Below, in pieces: positions 30,810-40,889 of a stretch of DNA of 64,000 bases. Every line of letters starts with the position of its first letter. The stretch's first letter is position 1. The position numbers and the translations under genes are program-made. The DNA is from Ignavibacteria bacterium (GTDB lineage: Bacteria > Bacteroidota > Ignavibacteria > Tepidaquicellales > OLB5). The notes beneath the pieces are model-generated. The model was not told the origin of the DNA. It worked only from the letters and a program-made list of their open reading frames with translations, and ran no database searches. The DNA is taken from the NCBI GenBank assembly GCA_020852705.1, contig JADZAP010000005.1:62001-126000 (forward strand), written 5' to 3'.

Positions 30810-31196
30810 ATGAATAAGAATTATATATTTTCATTTTTGTTGTATTGTAAATTTCTGCTTGTATTTTATGCTTTATTCATTTTCTCATCCTGTGCAGGTT
30901 ATCAAGATTTAACCGGAGAGAGCCTTGTTATTAAAACAGGAGATACAGCATCTGTTAAATATACTGCTGATGCTTTCCACGGTTATGAGTGGGTTGTATC
31001 ATCAAATTCTGACCGCTCAATTGCTAAATTTATCGGTATTACAAATATTCCGGGCAGTAATAATAAAGATAATATAACCCAGGTGTTTAATTTTAAAGGA
31101 TTAAAAAAGGGCAAAACAATAGTTACTCTTAATTATATTAAGAAAAACGATATTATTGCAAAAAAATCACGTACATTAAATATAACAGTCTTCTAA
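30810..31196 (+). CDS. chagasin (I42)-like lipoprotein, degenerate inhibitor loops
   Basis: Lipobox FSSCAG; AFHGYEW matches loop 4 position, but GxGG and RPW loops not evident. Confidence 0.55.
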   Translation: MNKNYIFSFLLYCKFLLVFYALFIFSSCAGYQDLTGESLVIKTGDTASVKYTADAFHGYEWVVSSNSDRSIAKFIGITNIPGSNNKDNITQVFNFKGLKKGKTIVTLNYIKKNDIIAKKSRTLNITVF

Positions 31197-31205
31197 ATAA
31201 TTTTA

Positions 31206-32036
31206 TTGAAATTGAAAAATATTTATATAAATATTTTAGTGATTTTACTGATAATCATTCTTCATCAGCAGATATTTTCTTTTGGAGATACATCATCCAA
31301 TTCCGTTTATGGAGAATATACCTTTGTAAGACAGGATTATTTTGGACAGAATGATGAATACGAAACACCATTTTTTGTATTTAAAGGTTCTGAACCCGGA
31401 CCGGTTATGATATTAGACGGAGGTATTCACGGAGATGAAATTGCATCTTACATGGCATGCGATACTATTGTGAAATACATTAATTTAAAAAAAGGTACAC
31501 TAATTGTGATACCGCGCACAAATATTATTGCCTGTAAACAAAATACCCGTGAAATAAATTTTGATTTTAATCATGCATTCCCGGGTGATATTACTAATGA
31601 TACGTATGAATACAGGCTTGCTTATGAATTTATGTGGCTTGTTGATAGCGTTAAGCCAGACCTAATTATTAATCTGCATGAAGCTCATACTAAATGGACT
31701 CCGAAAGCTTTAACTGATCCTGAAAAAGCTTATGGACAAATTGTTATTTCCTGTATTCAGCCATTTGAAGAATTGCTTGTAAGGTCAGTGGATAATATGA
31801 ATCAGTTTATACCCGCGGGTGATTTTACTTTTCATACGCATTATTATTCTTTTAAAGAATATAGTTCATTGGATAATTTTGTTTCAAAATTCAATATTAA
31901 ATCTTATACGGTTGAAACTTACCGCGGATTTGCAATTGAAGACCGAGTTAAATTGCAGCTTATAGCTGCTTTGCAGTTTATGAAGGAAATAGGGCTGGAG
32001 TTTTATATACCTGATAGTATTACAAAATTCAAATAG
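31206..32036 (+). CDS. M14/AstE-AspA-like zinc metallohydrolase, secreted
   Basis: MILDGGIHGDEIAS, NFDFNHAFPGD, LIINLHEAHTKW; TTG start. Confidence 0.75.
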   Translation: MKLKNIYINILVILLIIILHQQIFSFGDTSSNSVYGEYTFVRQDYFGQNDEYETPFFVFKGSEPGPVMILDGGIHGDEIASYMACDTIVKYINLKKGTLIVIPRTNIIACKQNTREINFDFNHAFPGDITNDTYEYRLAYEFMWLVDSVKPDLIINLHEAHTKWTPKALTDPEKAYGQIVISCIQPFEELLVRSVDNMNQFIPAGDFTFHTHYYSFKEYSSLDNFVSKFNIKSYTVETYRGFAIEDRVKLQLIAALQFMKEIGLEFYIPDSITKFK

Positions 32037-32075
32037 AATATTTATTTATTAATTTTCAAAATTTGAGGTTAAATC

Positions 32076-32453
32076 ATGAAAAATTTAAGTACCTTGTTGT
32101 TTTGCATTTTTTTATTTTCTGCATGTTTAAGTTTTTCTCAGGAAAAAACTTATACTGAAATAGATACCGAAATTTCTGCATCTATAGGAGAAAATTTTAC
32201 TGTTTCATTAGAATCTAACCAGTCAACGGGTTACTCTTGGTCAGTTGGAATGATTTCCGATAATGCTCAGGTGGTTGTTACAGGTATGGATTATGACCTG
32301 CCTGATAACGCTAAAACAGGGCAGGGCGGAGCCGAAGTATGGCACCTTAAAGCTGTTGCACCCGGAAATGTGAAAATAATGTTTTATTATTCCAGAGCAT
32401 GGGAAAATGAAACACCCGCAAAAACCGTTTCTTTTAATGTAACGGTAAAGTAG
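32076..32453 (+). CDS. chagasin family (I42) cysteine protease inhibitor
   Basis: NQSTGYSW, GQGGAEVWHLKAVAPG, YYSRAWE match the three inhibitor loops; signal peptide. Confidence 0.82.
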   Translation: MKNLSTLLFCIFLFSACLSFSQEKTYTEIDTEISASIGENFTVSLESNQSTGYSWSVGMISDNAQVVVTGMDYDLPDNAKTGQGGAEVWHLKAVAPGNVKIMFYYSRAWENETPAKTVSFNVTVK

Positions 32454-32547
32454 TTTTTGTCAAAAATATTTCATTACAAATTTATTAATAATTGATCCCC
32501 AAACTTGGGGTTTGGGAATCAATTATCATTTTACTTCATTTATTATT

Positions 32548-33096
32548 TTACTTCACTGATGTTCCTTCAAATTCTAATCTTTTATCGTTTACACTCAATA
32601 TATCATTAAGTTCATAAACATTTTTGTAACCGTATCCGTATAGATTTAAATATGTGGGAATATTAAGTGCCAGAGTAATTTCTCTGTCTCCTCCACCTTT
32701 ATTCTCATCTTTCCGCGGAATTGTCATTTTTGTCGGAAAGTTCTGTTTGTCATCATTAAAATTATTATTGCAGTATATCAGAATTTTGGAATCAAATGAA
32801 GGAATTATTTTTCCAAGTGCCTCCTGAGTAAAATCAGAAAAACTCAAGTTTACTGCACCTTTTAAATGTTTACTTTTGTACATTGCATCTGAACGCGCAT
32901 CTAGGATTATAACACCTTCCTGTTTAGCCAACTCAAGATATTCAGTCAGCTCAAGCAGTCTTGCTTTCCTGTGTTCTTTAACTTCTGCCATAAGCTTTTC
33001 GTAATCTTCAAAGCTTACAAAAGGTGATTTTTCCTGTGAACAGGTAGAAAATATAAATAAGCATAAAAACACTAAAATAAATGAGAATTTACACAT
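32548..33096 (-). CDS. rhodanese-like domain lipoprotein
   Basis: Lipobox FSTCSQ; VIILDARSDAMYKSKHLKGAVNLSFSDF...ILIYCNNNFNDD. Confidence 0.85.
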   Translation of the reverse strand: MCKFSFILVFLCLFIFSTCSQEKSPFVSFEDYEKLMAEVKEHRKARLLELTEYLELAKQEGVIILDARSDAMYKSKHLKGAVNLSFSDFTQEALGKIIPSFDSKILIYCNNNFNDDKQNFPTKMTIPRKDENKGGGDREITLALNIPTYLNLYGYGYKNVYELNDILSVNDKRLEFEGTSVK

Positions 33097-33164
33097 AATT
33101 TTAAAGATTTTAATTAGTTAATATTCTTTATATATGTAAAAACATAAATTTGTTCCCTAATAAA

Positions 33165-33201
33165 AAAAACCCTTTCAATTGTTTAAACCTGAAAGGGTTG
33201 A
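33165..33201 (-). terminator. terminator for the TMEM175-like gene
   Basis: AACCCTTTCA...TGAAAGGGTT with T8 on the minus strand. Confidence 0.75.
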
Positions 33202-33243
33202 AAATAGAGAATGGTTTGCAAAACTAAATTATCAGGTTATTTT

Positions 33244-33819
33244 TTATCCATATATAACTTTTTCAATTCTTCTATCCGGTATCAGCCAAATTAATGCTGT
33301 TAAAACATAAATTGCACCTGATGCCCATTGATTAAAAAATGATAATATTATTGCAGCAATGTATAATACAGGTGAAATCTTACCTTTTATATCATTTCCA
33401 ATTGCTTTTTTCAGCAAAGAACCTTCACCATGGATTGTTAAAATTCTCTTTTGCAGAATAAAATATGCAATTGCTGCCATTAATAGGTCAACTCCGTATA
33501 ATGTGAGAGTAAGTGGGGCAAAATGATTTTCTGCCATCCAGCCCGTTGTAAAAGGAACTAAGCTTAACCAGAACAGCAAATGCATATTAGCCCATAATAT
33601 TCCGCCTGAAACTTTATTAACGGTATGAAGCATGTGGTGGTGATTGTTCCAGTAAATTCCAACATAAATAAAACTTAATACGTAACTTAAAAAATAGGGA
33701 TAAACTGGTATCAAATCGCTCAGTTCTGTTCCATGCGGTATTTTTAATTCCAATACCATAATTGTAATAATTATTGCAAGTACACCATCGCTAAATGCCT
33801 CAAGTCTGCTTTTTGTCAT
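33244..33819 (-). CDS. TMEM175/DUF1211 family integral membrane protein (putative K+ channel)
   Basis: MTKSRLEAFSDGVLAIIITIMVLELK signature; YWNNHHHMLHTV. Confidence 0.92.
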   Translation of the reverse strand: MTKSRLEAFSDGVLAIIITIMVLELKIPHGTELSDLIPVYPYFLSYVLSFIYVGIYWNNHHHMLHTVNKVSGGILWANMHLLFWLSLVPFTTGWMAENHFAPLTLTLYGVDLLMAAIAYFILQKRILTIHGEGSLLKKAIGNDIKGKISPVLYIAAIILSFFNQWASGAIYVLTALIWLIPDRRIEKVIYG

Positions 33820-34184
33820 TTGTTTTCGGGTTTATTATAACCTGTTTCACCAAATGGTTTCAGTTCATCAAGGTACAATTTTTCAAGTGCCTTTACTTCA
33901 TCAGCAATATCTTTATCTGTCATTTCTTCTTTTTGTTTTATTTCAGAAATTATTTCAAAACAGAATTTATCTTCTCCTTTTAACTTCCAGTCAGTCTGCA
34001 GATCAATACAAGGATGTGAACCTAAATTAAGCTGCAGGCGGTGCCGGTTCCATATTTTATCCAAATTTACGCTTGAGCTAAGAAAAATTTTGTTTGAAAC
34101 TAAGTTTTTAATGATAAATACCCCAGCTTTAAATTTCATTTGCTTGTATTCATCTTTAAGCTCTTTATTTGATTTATATTCCAT
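33816..34184 (-). CDS. GIY-YIG nuclease family protein
   Basis: AGVFIIKNLVSNKIFLSSSVNLDKIWNRHRLQLNLGSH...DWKLKGEDKFCFEII. Confidence 0.75.
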   Translation of the reverse strand: MEYKSNKELKDEYKQMKFKAGVFIIKNLVSNKIFLSSSVNLDKIWNRHRLQLNLGSHPCIDLQTDWKLKGEDKFCFEIISEIKQKEEMTDKDIADEVKALEKLYLDELKPFGETGYNKPENK

Positions 34185-34227
34185 AGCTTTTTTATTTGAA
34201 TTTAGAAAATTTATTTTTTAAATAAAA

Positions 34228-34257
34228 AAACCTGCTTTACTACAGCAGGTTTTTTGG
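34228..34257. terminator. bidirectional hairpin terminator
   Basis: AAAAAAACCTGCT-TTACTAC-AGCAGGTTTTTT. Confidence 0.8.
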
Positions 34258-34272
34258 TTAAGTTTACTTATT

Positions 34273-34881
34273 TTAAGCAATTTCTATTCCAAGCACTGCA
34301 TCCTTTAATCTGCCGTTAGGCTGCTTGTAAAAGGGAACACCAAGAACGCCATAATTTTTTACATTTATGTCGTAATTAATATTACGGATTGTATCATTTT
34401 TTTCGGCTTCAATCGAAAGAAAAATGAATTCGGCAATCTTACGTGCATCTTCTTTTGAGTAATTAAATCCGGTAAGTTTTACATTATATTTTTGGGGTGA
34501 AGGAACTGTGTTTTTGGTCGTAAAGCTTACTCCGATATTTTTTACCGATTCAATCGGCATCCAGAATGCCGGGACATAAAATTTAACATCACCTTCAGTT
34601 TTATTGGTGCCGCCAAAAAGGTTTGAAATCCACCCGCCGCTTGAATCACGGGAATTTATCTTAACAAACGCATCAACAAGCCAAAAACCTTTATAAACCA
34701 TTTCGCCATCACCTTTTACTAATGGTGCTGCAAAATTCACTTCAATTGGCTGTAATTCATCGTTAACTATTTCCCAGCCATTTCCGCAGCTTGAGCAATA
34801 CACAATATTATCATTCATTTCTACGGTTAAACCGCTGTCGCATGATTTACATTTAACCGCTATTAATTTAAAATCTTCCAT
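34273..34881 (-). CDS. zinc-ribbon protein of SPFH-associated cluster
   Basis: CKSCDSGLTVEMNDNIVYCSSCG; FYVPAFWMPIESV. Confidence 0.65.
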   Translation of the reverse strand: MEDFKLIAVKCKSCDSGLTVEMNDNIVYCSSCGNGWEIVNDELQPIEVNFAAPLVKGDGEMVYKGFWLVDAFVKINSRDSSGGWISNLFGGTNKTEGDVKFYVPAFWMPIESVKNIGVSFTTKNTVPSPQKYNVKLTGFNYSKEDARKIAEFIFLSIEAEKNDTIRNINYDINVKNYGVLGVPFYKQPNGRLKDAVLGIEIA

Positions 34882-34971
34882 ATAAAATATTTATTACTCT
34901 ATTGTTTATCCAAAGTATTTATTAAATATTTAATCTATTTTGACTTTTTCCGTTAGAATAATTGCATCTAT

Positions 34972-36057
34972 TTATTTCTTCAGAAAACTAGACGCAATGC
35001 TTGCAATATCAACTACATTACCAACAGAAGCCATGCTTTTGAGATTGGTTACATTTTTATTGCCAAAAAATCCTTTTTTTGGAGGTGCAACTATTCCAGT
35101 ACCTTCTTCAACTTCCCCTCCGTAACGGAATTTTTTATATCCCCACATCATAATTATAATACCAAATATGAATGCAAATACATACACCGCAAATGCTGCC
35201 TTTGCGCTATCTCCATCTCCAATTATGCCAAAAATTCCGAAGAATGTAATGAGATATGTACCAATTGCAGTGCCAAAAATTCCAATTACTGCCCGGTACA
35301 AATTATTGCCGGGTGCTTTGCCGTAACAAATTGATCCATCATCACCATCAACAACAACCTGATATGTTTTTCCCTGAAATATATAACGAACTACCCATAG
35401 AGGATAGTAAACTATTGAAACATTAGGTCTAACTAAATCATTATGCTGAAATGTAATTTGATCAACTCTTACAGAGTTTACTGCTTCTTCCACAAATTGT
35501 GATTTAGCAATATCGGTTACTTCTTTTTCTGAAGAAATAATGTTAAACATCATACCTTCTGATTGAAGATTCTCAAAATTTACCGGCAGCATTTCATCTC
35601 CCGCTAAATTTACCTTTCTTACACCAAGCTCAGCAACATCACAGGCGGCATAAGTTCTGTCATACTGTTTCTGTATCTTTTTTTCAACATCAACATAATA
35701 AGTGGTTGTTCTGCCGTTCACAGTTTGTGTTCTTCGCTCTTTGCCAAAAACCCACCCAATTACATCAGCTCTCACACGCCAGTATGGTATATAAACAAGA
35801 AATGCATCATCAAGCTTAGCAGTATTTTTTAAGCCGCGGGCTTTGGCAAATCCTTTGCCGAGCCAGTTGAACATATTTTGTATAGCAATATTTCGCTGTA
35901 CTTTTTTAACTACATTATATTTAATAACGCCTTCAACACCTTTTGTTAACAGCAGTGTTCCGCAATATTTGCAGTTAAAGCTTTTTATCCCTTCACGTAA
36001 ATCAAGCTCGCCTGCACATGCAGGACAAGTGATACCTTTTAATACTTTTTCAGCCAA
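34972..36057 (-). CDS. zinc-ribbon membrane protein of SPFH-associated cluster
   Basis: CPACAGELDLREGIKSFNCKYCG; VYIPYWRVRADV; SIVYYPLWVVRYIFQGKTYQVVVDGDDGSI; two TM segments. Confidence 0.7.
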   Translation of the reverse strand: MAEKVLKGITCPACAGELDLREGIKSFNCKYCGTLLLTKGVEGVIKYNVVKKVQRNIAIQNMFNWLGKGFAKARGLKNTAKLDDAFLVYIPYWRVRADVIGWVFGKERRTQTVNGRTTTYYVDVEKKIQKQYDRTYAACDVAELGVRKVNLAGDEMLPVNFENLQSEGMMFNIISSEKEVTDIAKSQFVEEAVNSVRVDQITFQHNDLVRPNVSIVYYPLWVVRYIFQGKTYQVVVDGDDGSICYGKAPGNNLYRAVIGIFGTAIGTYLITFFGIFGIIGDGDSAKAAFAVYVFAFIFGIIIMMWGYKKFRYGGEVEEGTGIVAPPKKGFFGNKNVTNLKSMASVGNVVDIASIASSFLKK

Positions 36058-36139
36058 TTAATTATTAATATTAAAATATTTTTGAAATTCTTATATCCGT
36101 ACGACTACGCCTTTTAGGCATGGGTTGTGATGATTTAAT

Positions 36140-36955
36140 TTAAACTTTCTTCGCTATAAAATATGCCATAATTATCAGAGGAACAGAAACAAGTCCGTAT
36201 GCAAATATCTTAAAAAATTCCGCCGTAAGTAATGCCTCTTCTGTACTGCTGTTTAAAACAAATCCAAGGACATAACAAATTATACTGGTTACAATAAACG
36301 CAGCAATGCTTAATCCAAACAATATCCTGAAAGGTGCTTCACTTTTTGCAGGATATACATTAGAGTAAACCTGCCCTGATGAAGCTTCCACTAAAGCAGT
36401 ATAGCTTTGCCCGGCAAATGAATATGTAAATTGGTAAAATGGAATATGAACTAAAGCAGCTTCTGTTACTGTATCTAAATTAACTCCGGAGCTTTGCAGC
36501 CAGGCTTTTGCTGAATCATAAAGAACATCAGGTTTCTTAATTTCATCTTCATTATATGTATTTTTCTCATAGAATTTAAGAGCACCTGCAGGTATTTGCA
36601 GTTTTTTTATTTCAGAAACTGATGTGCTTGCTGCGGGCTGCAGATAAATCTTATCACCTGAAGTATCTTTTGTCTTAAAATACCACACTGGGAAAAAATA
36701 GAACTCAGATTTTACAATCTGTGCTTTTTTATCTAGATCTTTAACAGTATGGTTTCCTGACATCCAGCGTTTTAAATTGCCTTCTGCTTCATTTGGCTTA
36801 AAATTAGAATTGATAAGATAATGGAATACTACTTTCCGTTTATCTAAAAATAACGCTGAGGCACAGAAGGGACACTCTATGAATGTTTCATCCTGCTGAA
36901 CGGTTACATCAGCACCGCATTGTGTACATTTTATCTGCATTTTAAATTCCGGCAA
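36140..36955 (-). CDS. zinc-ribbon membrane protein of SPFH-associated cluster
   Basis: CTQCGADVTVQQDETFIECPFCAS; EFYFFPVWYFKT; LVHIPFYQFTYSFAGQSYTALVEASSGQV; C-terminal TM segments. Confidence 0.7.
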   Translation of the reverse strand: MPEFKMQIKCTQCGADVTVQQDETFIECPFCASALFLDKRKVVFHYLINSNFKPNEAEGNLKRWMSGNHTVKDLDKKAQIVKSEFYFFPVWYFKTKDTSGDKIYLQPAASTSVSEIKKLQIPAGALKFYEKNTYNEDEIKKPDVLYDSAKAWLQSSGVNLDTVTEAALVHIPFYQFTYSFAGQSYTALVEASSGQVYSNVYPAKSEAPFRILFGLSIAAFIVTSIICYVLGFVLNSSTEEALLTAEFFKIFAYGLVSVPLIIMAYFIAKKV

Positions 36956-37095
36956 AGTGAAGGTTTACTTCACTTAAATTGTAATCTTAAAAACTAAAAA
37001 TAATAAATGTTTTGAAAATTTGAAATGTATTATATTATTACTTTTACTAACAGTCATTCTAACAAAGGGTTAAGAGACTATTTCGAGTGAATCTT

Positions 37096-37130
37096 ACAAA
37101 CAAAACCCCTCTCTTATTAAGGAGAGGGGA
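37096..37130 (-). terminator. terminator downstream of SPFH gene
   Basis: CCCCTCTC-loop-GAGAGGGG followed by TTTTG on the minus strand. Confidence 0.75.
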
Positions 37131-37148
37131 ATGGTTGTGATGAATAAA

Positions 37149-38159
37149 TTATAACTTTGAAAGCAGGTCTTTTTTCTTAGCATCAAATTCTTCCTGCGTT
37201 AGTGCACCTGCATCTTTTAGCTTTGCAAGTTTTTCAATTGTTGCAAGTACATCTTCCTGTGACTGCTGTACAGGGGGTGCCTGCTGATTATTTTGCTGTT
37301 GGTTTTGCGGTTGCTGCTGATTCATAGAGCCCATCATCATATTAGCCATTGTCATTCCGGCACCTAAACCTACACCAAGTCCTGCTGTTCCTCCGCCACC
37401 GGGATTTTCAGCTGCTTTTTCCATTGCCATTGCAGTTTTGAATTTCATGTATTGATCCAGATTTCCGATAGCGCCCATTGAACTTCTTTCGTTGATCTTT
37501 TCCTGTACTTCATCAGGCGGAACAATTCCGATGATTATTAAATCAGTAACTTCAATACCCATTGAATTGAAGAAATCTGTTACTTCACTCTTTATACCTG
37601 TTTCAATTTGTGGATAATATTGACCCAAATCAAATACTGTTTTCAGATTCTTTCCAAGTACTGTATTTAACCTTGATACAATTGAATCCCTTAAGTAATC
37701 TTCAATTTCGTTAGTCGTGTATTTACCCTGCGTACCAACAATTTCGTTAATAAAAAGCTGAGGGTCTTTTACTCTCATCGAAAATTTACCCGATGCTCTT
37801 AACTGAACAAATGAAAGCTCACTATCACGGAAGTTAATTGGAGATTTGGTTCCCCATTTAAGATCAATGAATTTCTTCATTGATACATAATAAACCTGTG
37901 CCTGAAATGGTGAGTTAAAACCAAATGGCAGTGAAAGCAGTTTTGTTAAAAATGGAATGTTGGCAGTTGTTAGAGTATGCCTTCCAGCACCAAATACATC
38001 AAGTGCTTTTCCGTCCTTATAGAATACTGCCGTTTGAGAGTCCTGAACAATAAGTTGTGCTCCCATTTTTATATCTGTTGAACCGGCTTGCGGTTCACGG
38101 TGTACCAGTTCTTTGCCCGATTCATCAAAAAACTGGATTATTTCTAATGCATTACCCAT
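37149..38159 (-). CDS. SPFH domain protein with C-terminal SHOCT-like domain (YdjI-like)
   Basis: N-terminal [29 protein letters not shown]-terminal [35 protein letters not shown]. Confidence 0.88.
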   Translation of the reverse strand: MGNALEIIQFFDESGKELVHREPQAGSTDIKMGAQLIVQDSQTAVFYKDGKALDVFGAGRHTLTTANIPFLTKLLSLPFGFNSPFQAQVYYVSMKKFIDLKWGTKSPINFRDSELSFVQLRASGKFSMRVKDPQLFINEIVGTQGKYTTNEIEDYLRDSIVSRLNTVLGKNLKTVFDLGQYYPQIETGIKSEVTDFFNSMGIEVTDLIIIGIVPPDEVQEKINERSSMGAIGNLDQYMKFKTAMAMEKAAENPGGGGTAGLGVGLGAGMTMANMMMGSMNQQQPQNQQQNNQQAPPVQQSQEDVLATIEKLAKLKDAGALTQEEFDAKKKDLLSKL

Positions 38160-38439
38160 TTTATTTGTTTCCTTCTATATTTATTAATTTATTTATGTAA
38201 AATTAATCATTTGTATTTTTAAATACAATTATAGAACTGTTATTTTTACAGATTGTTTCAGGAAAATTTTAGGTGATTGTTTCAGAATAAATACTCTAAA
38301 AGACTTTAAAACCTGCATTCCGCTTACTTTAAATTTTTAAAATCGTAATTTTATTGCAATTTAAATAAGCAGAATATTAAAAATTGATATTAATTTTAAA
38401 CATTTGTATTTTGCAAGGTTAAAAATCAAATATTTAAAG

Positions 38440-39861
38440 ATGGAAAATAAACATTCATTGGTACAAAGACTTGGACTTTTCACAGCAGTTACTATTGTAA
38501 TTGGCTCTATGATTGGTTCTGGTATCTTTAAAAAATCAGCTTCAATGTCAGGAGAGTTAGGTGCTCCTGGAATTGTACTTATTATCTGGCTTGTTGCGGG
38601 AATTGTAAGCTTAATAGGTGCTTTAACAAATGCTGAAGTTGCCGGTATTCTGCCAAGGGCAGGAGGTCAATATGTTTATTTCCGTGAAATGTATGGTAAT
38701 TTTTCTGCTTATTTGTATGGCTGGGCAATATTTGCAGTGATACAAACCGGTTCTATTGCCTCAATTGCCTATGTATTCAGCGGTTACTTTGAATATTTTT
38801 TCCCTGCACCGCAACTCTCTTCAGGATGGGAAGCATGGGGTTTTTCTTTGAAATGGGGTGAACAGGTTATCCTTGATCTTTATCCGCTTAAAGATATCGG
38901 ATTAAAAATGATGACAATTCTGCTCATTATGTTTCTTTCTACGGTCAATTACTTTGGAGTAATGTTTGGGGGGGTTGTTCAGAATATTTTTACAATATTA
39001 AAGAATATAGCAATTGCTTTTATAGTGGTTCTTGCACTAACTGCAGGTGCTGGCTCTGCTGCAAATTTTTCGCCTTTTGTTAATTCAGCATTCCAATATC
39101 CTACAGGCAGTTTGATTGGCGGAATTGTACTGGCTTTAAGCGGTGCATTTTGGGCTTATGACGGATGGAATAATATTACTTATCTGGGTGGTGAGGTAAA
39201 AAATCCACAGCGTAATATTCCTAAAGCTATGATCTTCGGAATGTCATTTGTCATTATAGTATATCTGCTGGTTAATCTTGCATATTTTTATGTTTTACCT
39301 GTTGATGTAATGAAGGGTTCATCTTTTGTTGCAGCTGATGTAATGAAACATGCCGTTGGGCAGTGGGGTGGAGTTTTTGTTTCAATTGCTGTACTAATTT
39401 CAACCTTTGGTACAACCAACGGTACTATACTTGTCAGTGCCAGAGTTTATTACGCAATGGCCAAAGATGGTTTGTTTTTCCGCAAACTAGAAGATGTTCA
39501 TCACAAATATAAAACTCCCGGAACATCTATTATAATTCAGGGAATATGGGCAAGCTTAATTACTATGACAGGTACTTTTGATCAGCTTACAGATATGCTG
39601 ATATTTGTTTCGTGGATCTTCTACGGTCTGGGTGCTTATGGTGTATTTGTACTTCGCAAAAAAATGCCTAATGCAGAGCGTCCTTACAAAGCATTTGGAT
39701 ACCCAATACTTCCGGGTTTATTTGTAATATTTTCAGCATTTTTTGTGGGATTCAGCATTTGGTATAATGTAAGAAATGCTGTGTTTGGTTTATTGCTGGT
39801 TGCAATAGGTATTCCGCTATACTTTTATTTTAAAAAACAGAATGGTGCCGGTAAAGTATAG
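38440..39861 (+). CDS. APC family amino acid permease
   Basis: LGLFTAVTIVIGSMIGSGIFKKSA; MENKHS start preferred. Confidence 0.93.
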   Translation: MENKHSLVQRLGLFTAVTIVIGSMIGSGIFKKSASMSGELGAPGIVLIIWLVAGIVSLIGALTNAEVAGILPRAGGQYVYFREMYGNFSAYLYGWAIFAVIQTGSIASIAYVFSGYFEYFFPAPQLSSGWEAWGFSLKWGEQVILDLYPLKDIGLKMMTILLIMFLSTVNYFGVMFGGVVQNIFTILKNIAIAFIVVLALTAGAGSAANFSPFVNSAFQYPTGSLIGGIVLALSGAFWAYDGWNNITYLGGEVKNPQRNIPKAMIFGMSFVIIVYLLVNLAYFYVLPVDVMKGSSFVAADVMKHAVGQWGGVFVSIAVLISTFGTTNGTILVSARVYYAMAKDGLFFRKLEDVHHKYKTPGTSIIIQGIWASLITMTGTFDQLTDMLIFVSWIFYGLGAYGVFVLRKKMPNAERPYKAFGYPILPGLFVIFSAFFVGFSIWYNVRNAVFGLLLVAIGIPLYFYFKKQNGAGKV

Positions 39862-39885
39862 TTGTTTTAGAAAATGCAGGTAAGA

Positions 39886-40842
39886 TTACTTCCTCATATC
39901 ACGTAACTTTTCAAACAATCTTTTTTCTTCAGAAGAGAGGTCTTTTGGTGTTTGAATGTTAATTTTAACAAAAAGATCGCCATAAACCGAATCATTTCCG
40001 TATTTAGGCATACCAAGACCGGTTAACTTTAATGTTTTTCCGCTTGATGTTCCTTCAGGAATTGAAATTTTAATTTTACCTTTTAAAGTATTTACTTCCG
40101 GCTTTCCCCCAAGTATAGCAGTATAAATATCTATTGGCATGTCCATATAAAGGTCATCATCAATTCTGTTATATAATGAGTGCTTCTGTATTTTTAAAGT
40201 AAGAAAAAGATCACCGTTTGCTCCGTTCTTATTCCCGGGATAACCTTTCCCTGAGAGTTTAAGCAATTGATTGTCATAAGCACCTTTTTTAATTTTTAGT
40301 TTAATGGTTTGACCATTAAGATCAAAAAATTTTTCTGCACCATTATATGCTTCTTCCAATGAAATTGGAAGCTCTGCTTGCATATCTTCACCTTTTATTT
40401 GCTGTCTGCTTCGGCTTTTAGAGCGTTTTGATTGACTTGTAAATCCGGAGCCTCCAAAAAATGCTTCAAAAAAATCAGAAAAACCTCCGCTTCCTTTTCC
40501 AAATGCACTTCCAAAATCGCCAAAATCTGTATAATATGTTTGTCCGCCCTGATTTCCGTTATATTGCTGCTGATATTTGCCCCAATCAAAACCACCTTGG
40601 CCCTGGCTGTGCTGATAACTGTTCCAATTGCTTCCTAATTCATCGTAGCGCTTTCTTTTTTCAGGATCACTTAATACTTCATTGGCTTCATTTGCTTCCT
40701 TAAATTTTGCTTCAGCATTTTTATCACCCGGATTTTTATCAGGATGATATTTTAATGCAAGTTTTCTGAATGCCTTTTTTATTTCATCTTGACTTGCTGA
40801 TTTGGATACACCAAGTATTTTATAATAATCTTTGTATTCCAT
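39886..40842 (-). CDS. DnaJ/CbpA-type J-domain protein (no Cys-rich zinc domain)
   Basis: [37 protein letters not shown]-terminal substrate-binding domain. Confidence 0.93.
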   Translation of the reverse strand: MEYKDYYKILGVSKSASQDEIKKAFRKLALKYHPDKNPGDKNAEAKFKEANEANEVLSDPEKRKRYDELGSNWNSYQHSQGQGGFDWGKYQQQYNGNQGGQTYYTDFGDFGSAFGKGSGGFSDFFEAFFGGSGFTSQSKRSKSRSRQQIKGEDMQAELPISLEEAYNGAEKFFDLNGQTIKLKIKKGAYDNQLLKLSGKGYPGNKNGANGDLFLTLKIQKHSLYNRIDDDLYMDMPIDIYTAILGGKPEVNTLKGKIKISIPEGTSSGKTLKLTGLGMPKYGNDSVYGDLFVKINIQTPKDLSSEEKRLFEKLRDMRK

Positions 40843-40889
40843 AAATTAGTTTACTATATAATAGTATATATGCTGTGATGTATTTTATT

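Noticed and set aside
40395-40703. Extra ORFs over the linker region of the DnaJ-like gene
   Set aside because: Shadow frames of a Gly/Ser-rich linker
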